DNA from: Candidatus Enterousia avistercoris
GTDB lineage: Bacteria; Pseudomonadota; Alphaproteobacteria; Rs-D84
Direction of reading: 5' to 3'
Assembly: GCA_017694255.1 (NCBI GenBank)
Contig: JADINC010000028.1
Span: forward strand, 1 to 19,661
Length of the DNA stretch: 19,661 bases
Within the stretch, counting starts at the first letter, position 1; every line of letters begins with the position of its first letter. Below are positions 7,463-13,871 of the stretch, one piece after another. Position numbers and translations under genes: made by a program. Below the pieces are notes generated by a model that made no database searches, was not told the DNA's origin, and was given only the letters and a program-made list of their open reading frames with translations.

Positions 7463-7491
7463 ATTATATCATAAAAAACGGCAAATAACAA
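7463..7491 (-). promoter_or_regulatory. Promoter of the SPOR-tatA operon
   Basis: Minus-strand TTGTTA (RC of 7486-7491), 17 bases, then TATAAT (RC of 7463-7468) preceded by TGA, an extended -10 (TGnTATAAT). Predicted start near 7456, leaving a leader of about 21 bases with the GGGGGA ribosome site. It excludes the longer open frame as the SPOR start. Confidence 0.75.
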
Positions 7492-7507
7492 AGAATATCT
7501 AAATAAA

Positions 7508-7651
7508 TTATTCGGGCATTTTACCAAAATTTGGTGGCACGATCAGTTTATGATTTTCTTCGACAATTGGTTCAACCTCGCACCCGCCCCCACATGCACT
7601 CAGCACCATCGGCGCGCACACAATTGCCAATACCAAGATTATTTTTTTCAT
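7508..7651 (-). CDS. Small lipoprotein, 47 residues
   Basis: Translated by hand: start MKKIILVLAIVCAPMVLSAC, a classic lipoprotein signal peptide with a lysine pair, hydrophobic core and lipobox LSAC (C20 acylated), then GGGCEVEP and a mature tail ending KLIVPPNFGKMPE. The mature part is only 28 residues. The motif L-x-VPPNF resembles the short conserved segment of the alphaproteobacterial DUF3035/BamF-type outer-membrane lipoproteins, which I offer only as a possibility. AAAGGA lies nine bases before the ATG at 7649-7651; another in-frame ATG at 7658-7660 is too close to that site. It follows thrS on the same strand after a palindromic hairpin. The lipoprotein class is well supported; the function is unknown. 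Confidence 0.75.
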   Translation of the reverse strand: MKKIILVLAIVCAPMVLSACGGGCEVEPIVEENHKLIVPPNFGKMPE

Positions 7652-7674
7652 ATATTTCATTCCTTTCATTTATA

Positions 7675-7700
7675 ATGCATGGCGCATCTGCGCCATGCAT
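7675..7700. repeat. Perfect 12-bp inverted repeat between thrS and the lipoprotein gene
   Basis: ATGCATGGCGCA (7675-7686), two bases, TGCGCCATGCAT (7689-7700). It lies nine bases after the thrS stop and immediately before the lipoprotein ribosome site. No T run follows on either strand, so it is not a standard terminator. TATAAT occurs just outside on both flanks (plus 7671-7676; minus 7701-7706). Confidence 0.8.
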
Positions 7701-7708
7701 ATTATACA

Positions 7709-9442
7709 CTATGCCGGCATTTTTACCGCATCTTTCATATCTGCGATAAATTTATCCAGCGCAATCGTTTCCTGTTTTTCCACGCCCAATTTACGCAGTG
7801 TAATGGTATTGTCTGCCATTTCTTTTTCACCCACAACACCAATTATAGGCGTTTTTGCCAATGACAGTTCACGGATTTTATAGTTAACCTTTTCATCACG
7901 CAAATCCGCCCGCGCCCAAACCCCGGCATCACGCAATCTATCTACAATTTCCAACGCATAATCACGGAATTTTTCAGAAATCGGCGCAACAACGACCGGT
8001 TCTGGCGACAACCACAGCGGCAAATTACCACCTGTTGATTCCAGCAGAATTCCCATAAACCGTTCAATAGACCCCAGCATTGCACGATGCAACATAATCG
8101 GACGATGTTTTTCACCATCTTCGCCGATATATGACAAATCAAACCGTTCCGGCAAATTCATATCCAGTTGCACTGTACCGCACTGCCACGTCCGCCCCAG
8201 CGCATCTTTCAAATAGTTATCGATTTTTGGCCCATAAAACGCGGCATCACCCGGCGCGATTTCATATTCGATGCCGTTGGCATCTAACGCATGCTTTAAC
8301 GCGCCTTCGGCTTTATCCCAAATTTCATCAGACCCGATACGAAATTCAGATTCTTTACGCGTGGCCAATTTCATAGAAATCTTATCAAATCCAAACTTAC
8401 CGTAAATATCTTTGATAAAGCGCAATATTTTTACAACTTCTTCTTCCAGTTGTTCTTCGGTACAGAAAATATGCGCATCGTCCTGGGTAAATTCGCGCAC
8501 ACGCATCAACCCAGATAACCCACCAGCTGCCTCGTATCTATTAACCTTGCCAAATTCGGCCAAATACATTGGTAAATCTTTATACGATTTAATTCCCTGG
8601 CCAAACACCAGCATTCCCCCCGGGCACGACATCGGCTTTACACAGAATGTTTTTCCATCCTGGGTTTTTCCAGAATAATTATGCTCGCCATATTTTGCCC
8701 AGTGCCCACTGCGTTCCCACAGCGATCTGTCCATAACTGATGGGGTTGATATTTCCAGATACCCGGCGCGTTCCTGACGATGACGGATATATTCTATCAA
8801 TTTGCGATAAATCTTGAACCCTTTATCATGCCAGAACACCGCCCCCGGCGCATAGTCTGGTTCAAAATGGAACAGATCCATATCTTTGCCCAGTTTACGG
8901 TTATCGCGCGCGGCGGCCTCTTCCTGCATTTTCAAAAACGCGTCCAGTTCATCTTTGGTTGCGAACGCATCAACATAAATGCGTTGCAGCATTTTATTTT
9001 TGGCGTCCCCTTTCCAGTATGCACCGGCAACACTGCGAATTTTAAACGCGTCCCGTGGCAAATCTTTGGAACTTTCCACATGTGGCCCACGACACAAATC
9101 CACAAAATCACGGAAAGTATAAATTGACAATGCCGCACCCGCCGCATCATATTCGTTCAGCCATTCCATTTTATACGGCTGATTTGCGAAAATTTCTTTG
9201 GCTTCGTCCAGTGATACATTGCGCTGTTCGAACCGTCCATTTGATTTGATTAAATCACGCATTTCACGTTCGATTTTGGGAAAATCATCTTCGGAAAATC
9301 TGTGTTCTGTATCAAAATCGTAATAGAAACCATTTTCAATGGCTGGTCCCCCGGCAAATTTAACATCTGGATACAATTTTTTCACCGCCGCCGCCATAAC
9401 ATGCGCCAACGAATGCCGTACAGTTTCAATAGGATATGACAT
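7709..9442 (-). CDS. thrS: Threonyl-tRNA synthetase lacking the N-terminal TGS domain
   Basis: Charges tRNA(Thr) and edits mis-charged Ser-tRNA(Thr). At 577 residues it is about 60 shorter than the usual 640. The protein begins within the editing domain: H10-x3-H14 and C117-x3-H121 match the four editing-site ligands, and H10 equals E. coli His73, so the missing part is just the TGS domain. The catalytic core is intact: zinc ligands C273, H324 and H452, motif 2 RVREFTQDDAH, motif 3 GSIERF, and a complete anticodon-binding domain from about 480 (VVVAPIS). An in-frame TAA five codons upstream of the ATG rules out a longer form, and the upstream DNA holds a leader ORF rather than a TGS remnant. 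AAAGG precedes the ATG by about eight bases. Confidence 0.96.
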   Translation of the reverse strand: MSYPIETVRHSLAHVMAAAVKKLYPDVKFAGGPAIENGFYYDFDTEHRFSEDDFPKIEREMRDLIKSNGRFEQRNVSLDEAKEIFANQPYKMEWLNEYDAAGAALSIYTFRDFVDLCRGPHVESSKDLPRDAFKIRSVAGAYWKGDAKNKMLQRIYVDAFATKDELDAFLKMQEEAAARDNRKLGKDMDLFHFEPDYAPGAVFWHDKGFKIYRKLIEYIRHRQERAGYLEISTPSVMDRSLWERSGHWAKYGEHNYSGKTQDGKTFCVKPMSCPGGMLVFGQGIKSYKDLPMYLAEFGKVNRYEAAGGLSGLMRVREFTQDDAHIFCTEEQLEEEVVKILRFIKDIYGKFGFDKISMKLATRKESEFRIGSDEIWDKAEGALKHALDANGIEYEIAPGDAAFYGPKIDNYLKDALGRTWQCGTVQLDMNLPERFDLSYIGEDGEKHRPIMLHRAMLGSIERFMGILLESTGGNLPLWLSPEPVVVAPISEKFRDYALEIVDRLRDAGVWARADLRDEKVNYKIRELSLAKTPIIGVVGEKEMADNTITLRKLGVEKQETIALDKFIADMKDAVKMPA

Positions 9443-9463
9443 AATAAAAACCTTTATTTATTA
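9442..9463 (-). promoter_or_regulatory. Weak AU-only stem enclosing the thrS ribosome site
   Basis: On the minus strand TAATAAA and TTTATTA (complements of 9457-9463 and 9442-9448) could pair over the AAAGG ribosome site and reach the first base of the start codon. Seven A-U pairs are weak, so a translational on/off role is speculative. Confidence 0.25.
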
Positions 9464-9507
9464 AAAAATTATGAATTGTTATTAATTATTACATTGAACG
9501 CGCCAAT

Positions 9508-9544
9508 GCGCAAACAGAAATCTACACCCCCGCGGGGGTTGTAG
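9508..9544 (-). terminator. Putative attenuator hairpin of the thrS leader
   Basis: RNA arms CUACA-A-CCCCC (complement of 9534-9544) and GGGGGUGUAG (complement of 9522-9531) pair over ten base pairs with one bulged A. A U-rich AUUUCUGUUUG tract follows. The 5' arm consists of threonine codons 4-6 plus the Pro codon of the leader ORF, and the 3' arm ends exactly at its UAG. A ribosome stalled at the threonine codons would cover the 5' arm. The U tract is imperfect, so termination strength is uncertain. Confidence 0.6.
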
Positions 9545-9581
9545 TAGTTGTTGTGATAAAAAAGAACACAAATTTATTCAT
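9522..9581 (-). CDS. Threonine-rich leader peptide of thrS
   Basis: A 19-codon ORF read by hand on the minus strand: MNKFVFFFITTTTTTPAGV, then TAG. Six consecutive threonine codons (ACA ACA ACT ACT ACA ACC) lie directly before the GC-rich hairpin. The ORF lies between a near-consensus promoter and thrS, about 80 bases before the thrS ATG. Such runs of the cognate codon are the hallmark of ribosome-mediated attenuation, as in E. coli thrL (Thr/Ile-rich) and pheM upstream of the Phe-tRNA synthetase genes. No Shine-Dalgarno is visible; the predicted transcript starts about four bases before the AUG, so translation would be nearly leaderless. The peptide itself probably has no function beyond sensing charged tRNA(Thr). 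Direct sequence features are firm; the regulatory role is inference. Confidence 0.8.
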   Translation of the reverse strand: MNKFVFFFITTTTTTPAGV

Positions 9582-9591
9582 AACGCCATAA

Positions 9592-9620
9592 ATAATAGTA
9601 CTTATTTTAACAAATGTCAA
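9592..9620 (-). promoter_or_regulatory. Promoter of the thrS leader
   Basis: Minus-strand TTGACA (RC of 9615-9620), 17 bases, TATTAT (RC of 9592-9597). This is the best sigma70-type match in the window. The predicted start is about 9585, four bases before the leader-peptide AUG at 9581. Confidence 0.75.
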
Positions 9621-9625
9621 CGAAC

Positions 9626-10363
9626 TTAAAAATCAATTATACACCCAAACAATACAGCGAAAAAGAAACACACACTGCCCCCGATTACAAACAGATGCCA
9701 AATCGCGTGCGAAAATTTCATTTTCCGCCACAGATAAAATATCACCCCCAGCGTATATGACAAACCACCCGCCAAAATAAACCACAGCCCACGCGTCGGA
9801 ATATTATACAACATCGCTGGCAGTATAAACAGCAACGCCCACCCCATTAACAAATACAGACCAACAACCCATTTTGGTTGTTGCTTTGGATTGCGCACCT
9901 TTACAATTGCACCAAATATAACAATGGCCCACAAAATACCGAACACGGTCCACCCCAGGGGCCCGCGTAAATTCACTAATAAAAATGGAGTATATGTCCC
10001 CGCAATTAACGCATATATGGCAACACTGTCCCATATTTCGAAAAAACATTCCCCACGTCGCCCAATGGTCGCATGACACATTGTTGAACCAAAATACAGC
10101 GTTATCATTGTTACACCAAAAATCGCACACGATACCACCGCCCACGGATTATGCGCCAACGCGGCGAACACCACCAACAGTGTCAATCCCGCAATTGCCA
10201 ACCCGACACCAATCCCATGGGTCAAGATATTCAAAACCTCTTCGGCGTGCGTGCTGGGACGTTCCCAACGGAATAATCCTGTGGCACGCAAAATCCGCAA
10301 CAGCCGATTCGCCCGCGTATCAGATTTAACCTGTTTCAATTGTGTACGCTTTGTCTTTGTCAT
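9626..10363 (-). CDS. Hemolysin III / PAQR-family membrane protein
   Basis: A 245-residue polytopic membrane protein of the HlyIII/YqfA/PAQR family, with about seven hydrophobic segments after a basic N-terminal 35 residues. Conserved family positions are visible: E-E-x-x-N-x-x-THGIG near the first helix, S-T-x-x-H at the end of helix 3 (STMCH), D-x-x-x-I-x-x-L-I-AGTYTPF, and the C-terminal H-A-I-WHLFVIGGS. The His and Asp residues form the metal site in this superfamily. Bacterial members have been linked to membrane homeostasis; haemolytic activity should not be assumed. The ATG overlaps the gltX stop (ATGA), so it is translationally coupled to gltX as the last gene of GNAT-gltX-hlyIII. Confidence 0.9.
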   Translation of the reverse strand: MTKTKRTQLKQVKSDTRANRLLRILRATGLFRWERPSTHAEEVLNILTHGIGVGLAIAGLTLLVVFAALAHNPWAVVSCAIFGVTMITLYFGSTMCHATIGRRGECFFEIWDSVAIYALIAGTYTPFLLVNLRGPLGWTVFGILWAIVIFGAIVKVRNPKQQPKWVVGLYLLMGWALLFILPAMLYNIPTRGLWFILAGGLSYTLGVIFYLWRKMKFSHAIWHLFVIGGSVCFFFAVLFGCIIDF

Positions 10364-11937
10364 TTGATTATATCTCCTATACGGGCATTGACACGTTCGG
10401 CACCCATAACCTGCATAACAGAATACAGATCTGGGGTATTTGTGCGTCCCGTCACCGCCACGCGCAGATTCATGGCAACATCGCCATTTTTGACACCCGC
10501 GGCCACCGCAATCGCAACAATTTTATTCCACCAAGTATCCTTGTCATCGCAAATATCAAATGTTTCCAAAAACGCGCGCAACAAATCATGATTAAACGCG
10601 TATTCAGTATTTGGCACGAACAAGTCATCCCAGAAATAGGATACTTCATCCAAAGTCTGTTTCCATGTAATAAAATCTTTACGAATACGCTTTGGATTAT
10701 CGCGTTCAATGGCCAGAATATTTTTCAGATATTCAGGGTTATCCCCGATTCGCGCCGCCCATTGTAAATCATATTCATTCGCCCATTCAACGACACACCG
10801 CACCAGTTCATCCACCGCCAGCGTCGCAATAAATTCGCGCGCCCACCATTCCAGCTTTTTCATATCAAACAGCGCACCCGACATAGGAATTTTTTTCGGG
10901 CGCAACGGATATTCCCAGATACTTTTTACCTGGCCCTTGCTTTTCGCTTCTTCATATCCAGACGCCGCAATATTCCCCAAATACTCCAGCACAGCCGCAC
11001 ACGGCCACCCATCGCGCAGGAAAAACGCAACATTTGCCTCGGGGTCATGACGCTTAGACAATTTTCTCTGTTTACCTGTTTCAGGGTCAATTTTATCTAT
11101 GGTCGATGTATGAATGTACAACGGCGCCGTCCAGCCCATCATGCGGAATAATTGAATATGCAACGGGAACGACGGCAACCATTCTTCGCCACGGACAACA
11201 TGCGTTGTGCGCATAAAGTGATCGTCGCACAGGTGCGCAAAATGATATGTTGGCAACCCATCGTTTGATTTGATTAAAACAATATCTTCATTATTTTCCG
11301 GGAAACCAATAGAACCACGTACTGCATCTTTACAGAAAATTCGCTGTTGTGGATTACCGGTCGAATATAAACGAATCGATGGCACATCACCCGCGTCCAG
11401 GCGGCGAATTATCTCTTCTTCTGTAATATCGCGATCGCGCGCAAATTCGCCATAAATACCGGTGGCAAATCCCGCAGCACGCTGATTTTCACGAATGCGC
11501 GCCATCTCGTCCGCGGTCAAAAAGCACGGATACGCCAGCCCACGCGCCAATAAATCTGCCGCCACACTGTGGTAAATATCACGTCGCTGGGACTGGTAAT
11601 ACGGACCATATTCCGGCACATCGTTATACTGCAAACCGAATCGGTGCATAGAATCTTTGATTATTTCTACGGCATCTGCAACCTCGCGCTTGGTATCCGT
11701 ATCTTCGATGCGCAACATGAATACACCACCCGTGTCATACGCCAACTTGCAGTCAATTAACGCCTGGTACAGTCCGCCCAGATGCATATACCCCGTTGGA
11801 CTGGGCGCGAATCGGGTTACAAACGCACCGTCTGGCAAATTTCGTGGTGGGAATTTTTCTTCCAGTTCCGCCAAAGTATATTTTGGTGCCGCGCCCAGCA
11901 CCCGTGCAATTAAATCAGCCGATAAACCTTTACGCAT
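10360..11937 (-). CDS. gltX: Glutamyl-tRNA synthetase, Clostridia-type
   Basis: Class I synthetase charging tRNA(Glu), 525 residues. The HIGH-like motif is APSPTGYMHLGG (HLGG at about 52-55), followed by FMLRIEDTD (about 73-81); KLSKR lies at 292-296 followed by HDPEA. There is a 38-residue N-terminal extension ending FPPRNLPDGAFVTRFAPS. This extension, the YPCF-x-T block, LPTYHFAH-x-x-DDHFMRTTHV and the KRxDPEA form match the GltX version I remember from Clostridia rather than the standard alphaproteobacterial enzyme, which starts almost at VTRFAPSPTG. Its ATG overlaps the acetyltransferase stop by eight bases and its TGA overlaps the next ATG. Whether it also charges tRNA(Gln) (non-discriminating) cannot be read from the window. 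Confidence 0.95.
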   Translation of the reverse strand: MRKGLSADLIARVLGAAPKYTLAELEEKFPPRNLPDGAFVTRFAPSPTGYMHLGGLYQALIDCKLAYDTGGVFMLRIEDTDTKREVADAVEIIKDSMHRFGLQYNDVPEYGPYYQSQRRDIYHSVAADLLARGLAYPCFLTADEMARIRENQRAAGFATGIYGEFARDRDITEEEIIRRLDAGDVPSIRLYSTGNPQQRIFCKDAVRGSIGFPENNEDIVLIKSNDGLPTYHFAHLCDDHFMRTTHVVRGEEWLPSFPLHIQLFRMMGWTAPLYIHTSTIDKIDPETGKQRKLSKRHDPEANVAFFLRDGWPCAAVLEYLGNIAASGYEEAKSKGQVKSIWEYPLRPKKIPMSGALFDMKKLEWWAREFIATLAVDELVRCVVEWANEYDLQWAARIGDNPEYLKNILAIERDNPKRIRKDFITWKQTLDEVSYFWDDLFVPNTEYAFNHDLLRAFLETFDICDDKDTWWNKIVAIAVAAGVKNGDVAMNLRVAVTGRTNTPDLYSVMQVMGAERVNARIGDIIK

Positions 11938-12487
11938 TTTTATTTTCCTTTTCCCATTCTGATTTTAATTTTGAATATGTAAAAACATCACGCAATTCAT
12001 TACGAAACATATAACTTTGCCGCCGAACCCCTTCACACATGTATCCAGCGCGTTTTGCAACAGATTCTGATTTTACATTATCAACATCCATAACTATTTC
12101 TATTCTATTGACGTCCATATTTTCAAATGCAAATTGTTCCAGTATCTTTACTGCACGCGTCATAATTCCATGTCCATTGTATTTTCTGGACAGCCAATAT
12201 GCAATTTCTGCAATTTTATTTTTCTTTGAACTGATGTCTATGCCAATATTGCCAACAATTTGACCATCGTATATTATATAGTAAGAAGCATTATCCGTTT
12301 TAGACACCTTATACATATGGATATACATATCTTCTGGTCGTTTTACATCATCAACCCAAGACAAAAATTCACGCAAAAAATCACGTTCCGAACTGACAAT
12401 ATCAAACAATTTACGTGCATTATCAAACGATGGATCTATTTTTTTCAGCGTTATATCAGCATTCTGAATTATTCTTGGATATTCCAT
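11930..12487 (-). CDS. GNAT-family N-acetyltransferase (RimJ/RimL-like)
   Basis: 185 residues with the Acetyltransf_3 pattern: DITLKKIDPS at the start, a central YYIIYDGQIVGNIGI strand pair, IAEIAYWLSRKYNGHGIMT with the acetyl-CoA pyrophosphate-binding R-x-x-x-G-x-G (about 102-108), and the late D-V-D-N-x-x-S-x-x-V-A-K-R-AGY-x-x-EG block that is diagnostic for RimJ/RimL and related proteins. Likely substrates are protein N-termini, ribosomal proteins, amino acids or antibiotics; the sequence does not decide which. Head gene of a unit with gltX (eight-base overlap), so dosage may be tied to translation capacity. AAGG lies about ten bases before the ATG. Codon use looks somewhat more AT-rich than its neighbours (eye estimate). 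Confidence 0.88.
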   Translation of the reverse strand: MEYPRIIQNADITLKKIDPSFDNARKLFDIVSSERDFLREFLSWVDDVKRPEDMYIHMYKVSKTDNASYYIIYDGQIVGNIGIDISSKKNKIAEIAYWLSRKYNGHGIMTRAVKILEQFAFENMDVNRIEIVMDVDNVKSESVAKRAGYMCEGVRRQSYMFRNELRDVFTYSKLKSEWEKENKNA

Positions 12488-12498
12488 AATATAAAACC

Positions 12499-12527
12499 TT
12501 GTATTAATACTTTGTCAATTTTATACT
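12499..12527 (+). promoter_or_regulatory. Promoter of trmB, predicting a leaderless mRNA
   Basis: TTGTAT (12499-12504), 17 bases, TATACT (12522-12527). The base seven after the -10 is 12534, the A of the trmB ATG. No ribosome site lies upstream of the ATG, which fits a leaderless transcript. Confidence 0.6.
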
Positions 12528-12533
12528 AAATAT

Positions 12534-13166
12534 ATGGAAAAACAAGAACTAAGAACATTTGGTCGCCGTCATGGCAAAAAATTATCAGCACGTCAAACGA
12601 TGCTGGTTGAAACTGTTTTACCAACTATTTTTCCCGAAAATTTACCGGCAAATACCGGTAAAATACTGGAGATTGGATTTGGTTCGGGTGAACATTTGCG
12701 CGAAATTGCCCGGCAAAACCCGGATAAAACAGTAATTGGCGCTGAACCATTTATGAATGGGGTTGCATCCCTGCTGTCGGCAATCACGGACGAATCGGGC
12801 GCGGTTCGCGATGAATATAAAAACATTCGTATATACCCGGACGATGTACGCGATTTTTTGCGCACAACCGATTCGAAATTTGACCAGATTTGGATATTGC
12901 ATCCCGATCCTTGGCCCAAGGCACGACATGAAAAGCGCCGTCTGTTAAACGCTGATTTTTTAATCACATTGGTAAAATACCTGACCCATGGTGGTGAAAT
13001 CATCATCGGCACTGACCACTGGGAATATTTTGATTGGATTATTGAAAACGCAAAAAATGCCAGATTACATGTATCCACGCCCGACATCGACGCTATTCAT
13101 ACCCGTTATCAAAATAAAAATATGGCTGGCACAAATTCACCAAAATATATGATTATACACAATTAA
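12534..13166 (+). CDS. trmB: tRNA (guanine-N7-)-methyltransferase TrmB
   Basis: Makes m7G46 in tRNA variable loops using S-adenosylmethionine. 210 residues, standard bacterial length. Family signatures in order: RTFGRRHGKKLS at the N-terminus, SAM motif I EIGFGSGEHL (about 46-55), the acidic GAEPF for the ribose hydroxyls, the catalytic HPDPWPKARHEKRRLL (about 122-137), and GGEIIIGTDHWEYFDW (about 152-167). The C-terminal T-x-Y-E substrate motif of many homologues is TRYQ here. There is no Shine-Dalgarno; the promoter predicts that the mRNA begins at the AUG. The gene is convergent with the next gene and the two stops overlap by four bases without any terminator hairpin. Confidence 0.95.
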   Translation: MEKQELRTFGRRHGKKLSARQTMLVETVLPTIFPENLPANTGKILEIGFGSGEHLREIARQNPDKTVIGAEPFMNGVASLLSAITDESGAVRDEYKNIRIYPDDVRDFLRTTDSKFDQIWILHPDPWPKARHEKRRLLNADFLITLVKYLTHGGEIIIGTDHWEYFDWIIENAKNARLHVSTPDIDAIHTRYQNKNMAGTNSPKYMIIHN

Positions 13167-13828
13167 TTATCGTTAACAAAAAATGCTGTTTTTGACCACA
13201 ACTTTGGCCGAACAGATTGCACCAATCGCATTATCTGTTCCATACGTTCCTGGCTTAGCCCAAATGCAAATTGCAGCCCCCCGGCATAATCATCCCCCCA
13301 CGCGTTCAATGCCGCATAAACCCGTCCGATAAAATCAGACTTGTTTCCTGTATCACGCGTCAATGCCAACATCAATCCCGTTGCCCGTATTTTTTTCAAT
13401 TCCGAAAATACACCTGCCCAATCACACGGTTCCACCGTACTTACATCCAATCCAATAATTAAATCTTTATTAAAAAACAAATCATCGCGAATTAAATACA
13501 GCTGAGACACAAAACTGCTTAGACTTTCCAAATTCACAAAAACCTGGACCCCATCTGCACCAGATTTAAATACAGAATTAATTTTTTCTGCAATTTCCGA
13601 AATCCCATCTGCATCATCATATTCCAGATACAGACGGGCAAAAATTTTTATACGCTTATTTTCCAACCATGGCCAAACAATTCCAACTGCGTCTGGCGCC
13701 ACAGAAATCATCTTCAATTTATTTGCAATTGCGCCATCTGCGGCCCGTGCCAAATCTGTTGCATCTGCGCCGGCCCCGCACCACAGTGCGACATTCTTTA
13801 CATCAATAAAATTTTTCATCTCTATCAT
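13163..13828 (-). CDS. Uncharacterised protein, possibly a TIM-barrel fold
   Basis: 221 residues with no signal peptide or membrane segment. I do not recognise the family with confidence. Alternating β-strand and helix segments are visible: ALWCGAGADATDLARAADGAI, KMISVAPDAVGIVWPWL, IKIFARLYL, then a helix, GADGVQVFVNLESL, a helix, LIIGLDVSTVEP, ATGLMLALTRD and a late LQFAFGLS. This order and the GADGVQVFVN segment recall (β/α)8 aldolase-like proteins such as DeoC. However, the catalytic lysines of DeoC are not evident, so enzyme activity is not claimed. The start may be the first ATG (13826-13828) or the in-frame ATG at 13817-13819; neither has a strong ribosome site. It shares a short divergent region with the downstream plus-strand operon. 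Confidence 0.6.
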   Translation of the reverse strand: MIEMKNFIDVKNVALWCGAGADATDLARAADGAIANKLKMISVAPDAVGIVWPWLENKRIKIFARLYLEYDDADGISEIAEKINSVFKSGADGVQVFVNLESLSSFVSQLYLIRDDLFFNKDLIIGLDVSTVEPCDWAGVFSELKKIRATGLMLALTRDTGNKSDFIGRVYAALNAWGDDYAGGLQFAFGLSQERMEQIMRLVQSVRPKLWSKTAFFVNDN

Positions 13829-13853
13829 TGCGCTTTTTACTTTACCATAAATA

Positions 13854-13862
13854 TGATATAAT
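13854..13862 (+). promoter_or_regulatory. Extended -10 promoter for the 13872-15969 operon
   Basis: TGATATAAT is a perfect extended -10 (TGnTATAAT); only a T-rich, poor -35 lies 17 bases upstream (13834-13839). The start would be about 13869, three bases before the ATG, so this operon mRNA is also predicted to be near-leaderless. Confidence 0.65.
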
Positions 13863-13871
13863 CAAAAGCAA

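Noticed and set aside
9492..9508. Second small hairpin (CATTG/CAATG) downstream of the thrS leader hairpin
   Set aside because: Five base pairs and no T tract directly after it; too weak to call as a separate terminator or anti-terminator without folding calculations.
9578..9589. Mini-ORF ATG GCG TTA TGA overlapping the start of the thrS leader peptide
   Set aside because: Its ATG lies upstream of the predicted transcription start (about 9585), so it would not be in the mRNA.
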